Of a stretch of DNA of 64,000 nucleotides, positions 33,927 to 43,343 are shown piece after piece (positions within the stretch are counted from its first letter, which is position 1; the number at the start of each line of letters is the position of its first letter). The notes beneath the pieces were generated by a model. It saw only the letters and a list, made by a program, of their open reading frames with translations, did no database searches and was not told the origin of the DNA. A program made the translations under genes and the position numbers. The stretch is taken from the NCBI RefSeq assembly GCF_032362555.1, contig NC_083532.1, forward strand, positions 3,299,001 through 3,363,000, written 5' to 3'. Source of the DNA: Amyelois transitella. Lineage: Eukaryota; Arthropoda; Insecta; Lepidoptera; Pyralidae.

Positions 33927-35189
33927 TTAATTCCTTTGACACGCCGCTCTGCAGTTTTCTATGTTCTCAAAATTGTTGGCGTTGCCGTCACATCCTCCGT
34001 AAGCGAACTCAACACAACCTTTTACAGGGTCGTAGCCAAATCTGAAATGGAAAATTCATCATTTCATATCAGTCAGAGAGCGTCGTTGGTCAAATAAGTA
34101 AGGTGCATTGCATTAAGGGCTTCTCTCTAGACGTGAGTTCTCGTATGGAACCGGCTCTAACACCAAGAGAATGATTTGTTTTATGTTCAAAAGATTTACA
34201 GCCGATAATCAACATAAGTACCTAACAAAGGAATTGTAAACAAATGCTGATGAGGACAAATAGTCCTGATTTATAATTTTTTGCGAAATAAAATCCTGGA
34301 CACGATAAATATATGTGTGAGCGTCCAGAAAAAGGCGGGAAGATTTTTCTTTTTTTTCACAATAGAAATTGCGCACAGAAATCTAATTAGACACATACAC
34401 AATAATATCTTCACAAAGGTATAGATAACAGTGGAAATCAGGATTATGAACAGTTTACGTCATACATATGTGGACAATGTCTAGTCTAAATTTCAGACTC
34501 ACCTAGGTTGAGCGCTTTTACAAACTCCAATTTCTATTGGTAACAAACACGTATCATCTGAAAATGGTTTTTAAGTTAGCTAGCTATTGCTCGCGACTTC
34601 GTCCACCTTATGTCTCTATAATGTTATTACAACGTCTAAGCCAAATATTACTGAAAATTTTCATGAAAATCCGTTCAGCAGTTTTTGCGTGAAAGAGTAA
34701 CAAATAACAAATATTTGTTTTTTTTTTAATATAAGTAGAATGAGTTAACAATATATTTGAAGGTTCAAATGTATGTATGTTAGTTTTTCTTTCAAATTGA
34801 CAATAGTGTTAATTTTAGCCAGCAAAGCTTGTGAAGTCGTGCCGCCGTGATCGCCACGCCTCTCTTCGCCGCCCAGGGACCCTTAATAAGCGCGCGCACG
34901 CGCATGCATCCCGGACCTTCTCCCTTAGTCTACTTCGGCGTTCATCAAGTTAAGTAGCTCGCTATCCTCAGGCGGCTACTTGCTGGATCTTGTGTCTAAC
35001 TAAACCCACGAACACTTAAATGTAGTTAAAATAGTGCAATTAATAATTTCCTTATCCTATAAATCTTTAAATTGTCTCTCAACAACTTTACCTGCCACGT
35101 TTTACCAAAGCTAATAGAAAAAAAATGAACGCACCTTGTCCGTTAATTTCTACGGCAAAAATGGCGATAAACAATATTAGTTTACGCAT
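33927..35189 (-). CDS. K2: secreted Kunitz inhibitor
   Basis: Three exons on the minus strand: 35135-35189, 34503-34557 and 33927-34041; 75 codons including stop, all in frame. Exon 1 gives a signal peptide ([19 protein letters not shown]). The mature domain has Cys1[11 protein letters not shown]2-KSAQPRF, then [20 protein letters not shown] and CRAAC. Spacings are 8, 14, 7, 12 and 3, so one residue is missing between Cys2 and Cys3. P1 is Lys, predicting trypsin-like targets. The YGGC and Asn-Asn-Phe features of active Kunitz domains are intact. An AATAAA signal overlaps the TAA stop. Intron 1 contains a repeat at about 34575-34745. Confidence 0.88.
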
Positions 35190-36445
35190 TATTTTTATCA
35201 CTGAGACTAACTCATTCGTCTGACCTAATGCATGTTGTACTTCTCATTGCATTTATAAACGCAATCTGTTTTCTGTTGAGATAGACTTAGTAACTTATCA
35301 ATTAGTGCTAAGTACTTAACAATAATTAAACATGGTGATAAAAAATATCTTGAGAAAACTGCACATTCAAGCAACTGGATGTGTGATCATGATACAAATA
35401 TTGTAGGTTCTCCTGCAAGGGTTGCGGAAGTCACATGGGATCTAGATTTGAATTTGAATTTAGATCTAGCGCTTAGTCTATAAACCTGCCTCGCCCAATT
35501 CAAATCATAGTTAAAAAGCGCACCCCGGGCTCATCTCCAGAGTGATGAGGAACTGGGACAAACGCCAGGAGAAAGATGCGAAGTCCAAGGCTTAGGTCCG
35601 TGCCACCTGGGAGCACCTTGCGCGGTTTTTCCGAAAAGGTTGTTACGAGGAGCGTCAACCCTTCGCATTTACAACGTTATGCTGTAATAGCAAATGCCTT
35701 TCAAGTAAAATATTCTTTCATTCGTTCATCCATTCATTCATATATTTATGTATAAAAATACAACTAGAACTTAAACTAAGGAGAATCTTTGTACAAGGGC
35801 ACTTTTTATCAAAAGAAGTATGATTTACTTATTTATGTACTCATAGTTAAAAAGGAAAATCCTGGCAGGGTCGTCATGTAGAAAGGAAAAATAGAAGTAA
35901 AACCGCCGATTAATAATTGTTACACTCATGTTTTATATGAAAACAATAAAGTAGGAACCTACATAAAAATATGGTCGATTTAAGAAACTCCTCCTTTTTT
36001 GAAGTCGGTTAAAAATAGGGAATGCAAAGAGAAGATATACATACATACATAAAATACCGTCTTTATCCCTTTCGGGGTAAACAGAGCCAACAGTCTTGAT
36101 AAGACGTCGCAAAGACCACGTTCACCTGTAATGTATCTATGCAGTATGTTTATAAGTACGCATATTTATATTACGAGTATACTCGTAACACTTCAAAAAT
36201 ATAAGCTTAATAGCTTCTATACTGGTCTGGTAGCGCAGAAAAAAACACAGTGCCAGCTGCTTCTCTTACCCTACAGATAGTAAAAGCCAATCAAGGGAAG
36301 TCTAATGAACTGTCAAGCCTATTAAGTTAAATTATTATCCCATACTGCACGTGGTCTTAGCCTTCTCAAGACTATTGGCACAGAATACTCCGTTAGGGAT
36401 AAAGTCGTGATTATATGTATGTATGTAAAAGATAAGGCTTCAAAG
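35190..36445. other. Stretch between K2 and K3, repeats only
   Basis: It holds a minus copy of the repeat at 5418-5630 (about 35510-35640), a piece near 35750-35830 resembling 63195-63310 in reverse, and a SINE fragment at about 36040-36140 (-). No gene seen. Confidence 0.6.
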
Positions 36446-36626
36446 TCATGCGTAACACATTTTGGCGCATTCTTCGATCGTCGAGAATCTATTTTCATTC
36501 CCGCCACAGCCTCCGTAGATAAAGGGAATGCATTTGTGAGCTGTTGACAGGAAGCCCCACCTGAAACATATAAAAAGAATATATATTAAAATTATAGCCT
36601 TCCCTTTTTAAAAAAAATATTGATAT

Positions 36627-36862
36627 TATAGTGCCATGTGGTTTCCCGCACTTCAGAATAGAATCACTCCATATCTTTCCCATGAATGTCGTAAATGGAG
36701 ACTAAGGGATATGGTTATAAACATGGAGACGATGGCATGAATGACAGCAACCTGTCACTATTTAAATCTCAATTCTATCATAAAGCTATACAGCTGAACG
36801 TGGCCGTTTAGTCATTTCAAGATTGACTGCTCTGTCTATCCCAGATGTTATAAATACGTGAT
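36627..36862 (+). repeat. (TATG)-tailed SINE in K3 intron 2
   Basis: Plus-oriented diverged copy starting at GCCATGTGGTTTCCCGCAC. A short minus fragment follows at 36920-36965. Confidence 0.68.
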
Positions 36863-37394
36863 TAACTAATTTAAGTGCATTCGTTTGCTTGCCCCTGTTT
36901 ATTAAATTAGTTAATAAAAAAAATGGGATTCGAATAGTTTACAGGTTGCTAACACATCGCCTAAAGGAATAATCATTATCCTAAAAATATAATTAATTAT
37001 TATTAATATAATATTATATTTTCTATATTTATATAATAATTACATATATTTTTCCCCAGGAAATAAATGTGATCTAATTTCTAAAAATATTTACTTACGA
37101 AGGAACAGTAGCGTAACATATTCCCGGGTCGAGTTGGCAAATAGCAATTTTGAGAAACTAAAAAAACAAACAATAATTTTAAAAAATCTCCCGGCACATA
37201 TTTTTTCTAATGTTTCTTCTGCTCAAGTCATTTTATTTTTTAACATAATTTCGGCACTATTCTCATTTTATGAGACGTGGGTTTCGCCTGAACCACAGGT
37301 CCCAAGTTACATCCCAGGGCAGCCCCCATATTCACACGAACAAACATAATCACCTATCTCTTTCAATCATGTCGAATAGCCAAAGAGATAAAAA

Positions 37395-37672
37395 GAAATA
37401 ATCTATACTAATATTAAAAAGCTGAAGAGTTTGTTTGTTTGAACGCGCTAATCTCAGGAAGTACTAGTTCGAATTTAAAATTTGCTTTTTGCTTTGAATA
37501 GACCATTTATCGAGGAAGGCTTTAGGGTAGGTATATTACATCACTCTGCAACAATGAGGAGCGAAGAAATAATAGAAAATGTGAAAAAATTCTTCACCCT
37601 TGAGGGCTTCAATGATGCCCAAACTAACTATTCCACGCGGACGAAGTCGCGGGCACAGCTAGTAAATTTATA
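37395..37672 (-). repeat. Interspersed repeat, minus copy of an inverted pair
   Basis: This is the reverse of 31360-31635, ending at CGGACGAAGTCGCGGGCACA. It lies in K3 intron 1. Confidence 0.7.
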
Positions 37673-37711
37673 TCATAGCAAGCTTCGTGAATAAACCCCC
37701 AAGCGCCGTAG

Positions 37712-37790
37712 CATCGCACGCGCAACATCTTTCGCTGTCCCGCTTCACGTCATAATAAAAAGCGAAACAGCGATAGTTTTTCGCGCGATT
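37712..37790. repeat. Palindromic MITE, copy 2
   Basis: The core AAAGCGAAACAGCGATAGTT and the CGCGCGA end match copies at 22049 and 41224. It lies in K3 intron 1. Confidence 0.6.
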
Positions 37791-39429
37791 ACAATGGCGT
37801 CGCGCGTGCCATGGATAGGTTATGATGAAAGCCTCTCCTGATTTGCTGAAGTCTTGGATATTAATTTAGTATCATGGTGAAATAAATACACTTTCCATCT
37901 CTTAGAAGGTTCATAGTTAAAATTACTTACTGGCTGAAGTAAGATTCATAATTTGCACGCAAATGAAACAAAAAAACAATTTTTTCGACATGTTTGATGC
38001 GATATTAGTTGCAAAATCATATACTTAGGCTAAATGATTTTGTTTATGGTTAATTTTACTGTTTATATACATTTTGGTTTAATTCCTAGGTATGCTAACA
38101 TAGGTATTTTCAATTAAGAAAAACACGGTTTCATACATATACATATATAATTAGGTACATGGGCTATGTAGCAACCTGTGACTATTTGAATCTCAATTCC
38201 ATCATAAAGCCATACCAACAGCTGAACCACGTTCAGTCTTTTCAACGCTGTGTGCTCTATCTACCCCGAAAGTGATTTAGACGTGAATATAAAAAAAATC
38301 TATTTTTATGGGGCATTCCAACATCAATTTCTAATTTGTCATATCTTTTGGTTTTACAACATTGGTTGACGTCAAATAAATTGCTTAACACTTAGTTTAC
38401 TGCCTTTCCAAAACGACAGTGCAGTAGAAGCGGTAACAAACTACACTGCAGCACTTTCTTCAATAACGTCAACTTCGCAATTATCCAAACTTAGAATAGA
38501 AATTTGGACGAGAGAATACATTGTTATGATTAATTGATTTATACTTACAAATTTTAAATAATGTATGTATGTACATTGACATATAATAAAATCGTAAACG
38601 AGCTGTCTCTGTATATCGAATATTCTTGTTTCAAAAATGTGCATGATTTTTATATTTATAGGTACATATTTGTATTCTATAACATAGAATAGACCTACTT
38701 AAGTTGAACTCTTACAAATAGCGTTGAAGGGGTCAATTGCAGCTGTTCGTTGGAATACACCCGAATAACGGTCAGTTATGTAACTCCGATGAAAAAAGTA
38801 TCATTATTTTAGGTACTTATTCGGATGGCTCCGTCTGCCCCGTAAGAGATAAAGCCGTGGAATGTGCAAGTTATGTATGTAGGTATGAACTTTTTAAGTC
38901 TTGAGTTTTGTCTCTATACTATTAGTTAATTGAAGAGGCGGTCAAGTGCGTGTCGAGCCACATGCATGTAGTCTTCTAGCGTTCTGTACTTACCAACTTC
39001 TAGGTCATACTCACAAAAACAACTCAGAAAACATCGTGAGGTAATCTGCACATTCAGGCAGCTGGATGTGTAATCATGATTGATGAGCCCGCAGTCTCAC
39101 CTCTCGACATCCTTAGCCACCCACGCCGATGTTGCCCCTTTGTTGCCAATCATGGTGACTGATTTGAGGGGCCCATTTAGTGAGTGGCGAGTCACCACCT
39201 GCCACATAATAGTCACGTATTTACGATTATGGCAGGTGTCCGAACTTCTCCAGCAATAGCCCATTTTAAATCCATCCAAACGTCAACTCCATAACCCATC
39301 ATCTTTTTCCTTATTTTGTAATAGCTCCACCTCCTGCCGAGACCTGTTCATGGACATATCGTCTATTGATATGGCCGGGAACGGGTTTTGGCAGGAAAAC
39401 AACATAACATCAACTTCTCCAAAGGGCCT

Positions 39430-39790
39430 CTACGTGTTGGATTTATATCCCCACGCAAGCCTCTCAAAGGTCCGGGGTGTATAGACCCGTGAAATCCAAG
39501 AGGAGAAACATATACTAACAGAAATAATATAATAATCTTCTTCTTTGTCGTAATCTTTTCCCACTCTTCCGTGGGGTGGGCACAGTATGTTAGTTTTTTT
39601 CCAATTTCTTCTGTCACCTGCCATTTCACTAGTCACACCTTTTCTACTCATACTAACCTTCACGCTGTCCATCCATCTCTTTTTCGGCCTTCCCCTATTT
39701 CTAAAACCTCCACTTCCATACTTAAGATGTCTCCCTCCCTTCTCATGATGTGTCCGTACCAACCCAACCTATTAAACATTCAGCTTTCCA
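39430..39790 (-). mobile_element. Fragment of a LINE reverse transcriptase C-terminus
   Basis: The minus frame contains RNRGRPKKRWMDSVKVSM and VTSEMAGDRRNWKK. This is the GRPKKRW...DR..W pattern found at the C-terminus of RTE-like and related LINE polymerases. Everything upstream is missing. Confidence 0.7.
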
Positions 39791-39811
39791 TTTATTGGAG
39801 CTTTTCATTTT

Positions 39812-40035
39812 GTGTCGTGTGGTTCCCGGCACCTATACAAAAAAGAATATGACCACTCCATCTCTTTCCCATTGATGTCGTAATAGGCGACTGAGGGATA
39901 GGCTTACAAACTTAGGATTCTTTTTTAGGCGATGGGTAAGCAAACTGTCACTATTTGAATCTCAATTCTATCATTAAGCGAAATAGCTGAGCGTGGCCAT
40001 TTCAGTCTTTTCAAGACTGTTTGCTCTGTCTACTG
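39812..40035 (+). repeat. (TATG)-tailed SINE
   Basis: Plus copy beginning TGTCGTGTGGTTCCCGGCAC, lacking the final tail. Confidence 0.75.
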
Positions 40036-40041
40036 TCTGTT

Positions 40042-40195
40042 TTTATCATTATACTTATTTCTTTAAGATTAAGCAATTATATCCTACCTAAGAATTGAGC
40101 CTTACGGCTTCTGTGGAGCTGCGGTAGTACGCTTGTGTGAGACACAGTAAATCCCAGGTTTGAATCCCTGTCAGAGCATGACAAAAAACTAATCG
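40042..40195 (+). repeat. Duplicated segment with a tRNA-SINE head
   Basis: It is almost the same as 41679-41825, including unique flank before the SINE head (TTTCTTTAAGATTAA and AGAATTGAGCCTTACGG). That shared flank means a segmental duplication, not two SINE insertions. Confidence 0.7.
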
Positions 40196-40314
40196 GCTAA
40201 GTATCCATATACCACGGGCAATGCCGTGGCCGGCTGCTGGTCAAAATATGTGTGTCAAACATTCACAGCATAAAAGGACGATAAAATTGTGTCCATTTAT
40301 AAATACTACAGGTA

Positions 40315-40410
40315 TTAAACGCGCACGTAACGTACCTTTAATTTATTGTGGAAGTTTAGAATCATGTTACAATGATCCGTGGTCTCCGAGCAATTACATT
40401 ACCGAGTATT
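40315..40410 (+). repeat. Repeat copy with a conserved potential peptide
   Basis: It matches 6690-6775. One frame reads GIKRARNVPL and DPWSPSN before a stop at 40415. Confidence 0.45.
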
Positions 40411-41014
40411 TATAAATAGTATACCTAATGCAACGCCAAAGTTTAAAATCTGTTATAGGTTTCAATTAAAACAAATAGCAAAAAGTGTAATTTTTTTTTT
40501 GATCTTTCATATAAATTGAGTGATTATGTGATAGGTGACTTAGTAGGTATGGAAAATCACAGAAATAAAAATGATAAATATATCTAAGCTTTTTATTATA
40601 ATTTTTTTCCTATTAAATACGCCATACTTAAATTTTATATAAAAAGGGACAAAAGATAACTACATAAAATGGTAAAATAAATAAGCTGAACGGGCCGAGG
40701 GTCTGATAGGTCGTGTCTGAATAAAACCAGATTTTTGGCTGTACAAGGTGTCATTGTTGTGCTGTGTGTGTTATTGTCGTCTTAGTCCAATTTTGAATGT
40801 CTTTTTTTTTCATCAATATGTCAGTCAGTTTTGTTCATCTAAAATGTCAAGTCAGAGTGTCTGTCTGTCCGGGGAGGCTGAACGGCCGCTACATAAGCTT
40901 TAAAAAGTATAACCAGGTGACAACATTGTCTATGAATGTTTATATCCTGTGTTCTTGCTCTAGTTGTTAGATACATGAAAATAAAAGATTTCATATTTCA
41001 TTAATCACCATCTT

Positions 41015-42253
41015 TTAATTGACAAGATCCACATAACTCTTCATAAAAGAACACATCCTATTGCACTCTTCCTGAGAGGAGAATCTGTTGGCGTTTCCTT
41101 GACATCCCCCGTAAACGAACTGGACGCATTTACTTACCTTCGTGTCGAAGCCCCACCTTAAAAATAAAAAAAAATTGTAATTCGTCGTTCAAATCACTGT
41201 CAACGTAGCATGACTTGCAGCAGTTTTTATCGCGCGAAAAACAACATATCGCCGTTTCACTTTTTATTATGACTTGAAGCGGGACAGCGATAGTTTTTCG
41301 CGCGTTTTGGTGCATCTGAATTGGGTAAGACCAGTTCTAACATGTCCCATCCTATCCGTGTAAGAAGCATGCGGCACGGCTTCCCTTCAGTCCTGATAAA
41401 GGCATCATTTTTTTAAGTACCTACAAATACTTATTTATTTAATAAATGTAAGTAATGCATCACGCAAGGGAATTGCTTAAAAATATCTAGGTACTTACAA
41501 TTCCATCATTAAGCGTTACGGCTGAACGCGGCCTTTCAGTCTTTAAAACTGTCTACCCCGCAAGGGATATAGACGTGATAATATGTATGTATGTATATCT
41601 ACTTACGAAGGCAGATTCATCTTACATCGTCCAGTCTCAAGCGGCAATAAACAAAGTAATAACACTGAAAACACTGTTTTTATCATTAAACTTATTTCTT
41701 TAAGATTAAACAATTATATCCCACCTAAGAATTGAGCCTTACGGCTTCTGTGGAGTGGCGGTAGTACGCTTGTCTGTGACACAGTAGATCCCAGGTTCGA
41801 ATCCCTGTCAGGGCATGACAAAAAACAAACTTTTTTCTGATTGGCCTGGGTATTGCATATTTATCTTTACAAGGATTTATTATAACATATAGTATCGTTG
41901 AGTTGGTATATCGTTAGACAAGTTTCGAACTTACTTCGAGGCTAACTCAATCTGTGTAATAAGTCCTGTATAGGTACATATATGTAGTTAGGTACTTATA
42001 AGAAAACGTAGGACAGTAGCAACGCAGTTTAAGAGCAGACTCGAAGAAAGTTGATATTTGGCATATTGTTGCAATAAATGGGTAAAATAAGCGTGATATT
42101 CGTAAAAGCCGAGCAGAGCAGAGCAGCCGCGGGAGTAGGCTAGTTATGAATTAAAAAAAAATAACTATTAACATTTACAATTAACTTACTGCCAGATGTA
42201 TAGTTCACAATTTGCACGAAAACGAAAAACAAAAATAAATACTTGGTCATCAT
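41015..42253 (-). CDS. K4: secreted Kunitz inhibitor
   Basis: Three exons on the minus strand: 42190-42253, 41607-41664 and 41015-41156; 88 codons including stop, all in frame. Exon 1 encodes a hydrophobic signal peptide ([20 protein letters not shown]) close to that of K3. Exon 2 gives Cys1[11 protein letters not shown]2-KMNLPS. Exon 3 gives [23 protein letters not shown] and CNRMC. Spacings are 8, 15, 7, 12 and 3, the classic pattern. P1 is Lys, predicting trypsin-like targets. A 14-residue tail follows Cys6. Intron 1 contains a tRNA-SINE and the source of the duplicated 150-bp segment. Confidence 0.9.
41224..41312. repeat. Palindromic MITE, copy 3
   Basis: The arms TCGCGCGAAAAAC and GTTTTTCGCGCG pair over about 24 bases around a Tyr-poor, TTTTTATTATGACTTGAAGC spacer. 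It sits in K4 intron 2. Confidence 0.65.
41745..41985 (+). repeat. tRNA-headed SINE in K4 intron 1
   Basis: The head has GTGGCGGTAGTACGCTTGTC and GGTTCGAATCCC. The body ends near CTCAATCTGTGTAATAAGTC. Confidence 0.82.
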
Positions 42254-42649
42254 TGCTGCAGAGAAAATATTCCAGTGAAAATATTGTTTGATTTTAAATA
42301 AAAATCTTTATATACCATTCTTGTTTTATTAGAATATATGTTAACACAACTTTAATAAGCAAAAACATGATTTCCTGCATTGAAAACGTATTATTATTAA
42401 TTGGACATCAAATGAATAATCGCGTATCGAAATGATTTTTCATCTTTTATATGATTTTTTTACATTAAATAAATTTAAAACCTACATATCATCACATCAT
42501 TATTCTTTACGGGGTAGACAGAGCCAACAGTCTCACAGGGGCCTGAGACCACTCCCGAGAAGTAAGGACGCGACCAAGAACAACAAACAGTTGAAGACCA
42601 CGTACTGATTTAATGACGTTATTGAGTGATTCACAGATGGTGAATATTG

Positions 42650-42785
42650 GAGGCCTCTGTGGCGCAGCGGTGGTAGTGCGCTTGACTGTGACACCGGAGG
42701 TCCCAAGTTCGAATCCCTGCCAGAGCGTGATGAATTCTAATTGGCCCGGGACTTGGATGTTTTTTCTATATAAGTAGGTATTTAT
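42650..42785 (+). repeat. tRNA-headed SINE, 3'-truncated
   Basis: The head is GGCGCAGCGGTGGTAGTGCG with AAGTTCGAATCCC. The body is cut short. Confidence 0.75.
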
Positions 42786-42870
42786 TATATAAGGACGCCA
42801 AGCTTATATGCCTGTCTTTGACTTTGAGCTGTTTCTGTCGCTGTCGGTTAAAAAAGAGGGAAAATATAAG

Positions 42871-43130
42871 ACTGTGTGGTTCCTGGCACCAATAAAAGTA
42901 AAGAATAGGACCACTCCTTCTCTTTCCCATGGATGTCGTAAAAGGCAACTAAGAGATAGGCTTATATACTTGGGATTCTTCTTTTAGGCGATAGGCTAGC
43001 CCTCTCACTATTTGAATCTCAATTCTATCACTAAGCCAAAAAGCTGAACGTGGCCTATCAGTCTTTTCAAGACTGGTGCTCTGTCTACCCCGCAAGGGAT
43101 AAAGACGTGACTATATGTATGTATGTATAT
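42871..43130 (+). repeat. Full-length (TATG)-tailed SINE
   Basis: A good reference copy: start GACTGTGTGGTTCCTGGCAC, core ATGGATGTCGTAAAAGGC, end GACGTGACTATATGTATG with a (TATG)n tail. Confidence 0.82.
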
Positions 43131-43343
43131 AGGACTCTGTCAACCTAAAATTAATACAACCTAGGTAATTTAAATATTTTTTAAATATTAAGATCAAATA
43201 AAGGAAAAAATAAACGCATCATCATATTACAAACAAATAAATATAATCGCAAGGAAACGTGATGAATAGGGTACACTCCAAACTCCACCTAAAAGAGTAA
43301 GCTCTTTTATTTAAGAAGAAGAAAACTTTTATTATATGTATTA

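Larger units (their letters stand above)
36446..37991 (-). pseudogene. K3: Kunitz inhibitor gene with one extra base in exon 2
   Basis: Three exons on the minus strand: 37931-37991 (signal peptide MSKKLFFCFICVQIMNLTSA), 37099-37157 and 36446-36560. Exon 3 encodes [23 protein letters not shown] and CAKMC, a good Kunitz second half. Exon 2 is 59 bases long, whereas K4 and K5 have 58. From exon 1 the frame enters at NCYLPTRPG. The Cys2 part, ICYATVPS, is one base out of frame, just after CCCGGGAA. As written, the transcript would stop early in exon 3. The coding total of 235 bases is not a multiple of three. Either the gene is a recent pseudogene or the assembly has one base too many. Confidence 0.8.
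37992..41014. other. Stretch between K3 and K4, repeats only
   Basis: SINE copies lie at about 38150-38290 (+), 38820-38885 (+) and 39812-40035 (+). The 38310-38480 repeat is shared with 16490 and 45170. An RT fragment is at 39430-39790 (-). A 150-bp segment at 40042-40190 is duplicated from K4 intron 1. A peptide-conserving repeat lies at 40315-40410. 40500-41000 shows nothing recognisable. Confidence 0.65.
42254..43343. other. Stretch between K4 and K5, repeats only
   Basis: Apart from a tRNA-SINE and a full SINE listed separately, the stretch is AT-rich DNA in which I see no gene. Confidence 0.6.

Noticed and set aside
37482..37694. 70-codon plus ORF resembling a protein
   Set aside because: It falls in the minus copy of the interspersed repeat at 37395-37672.
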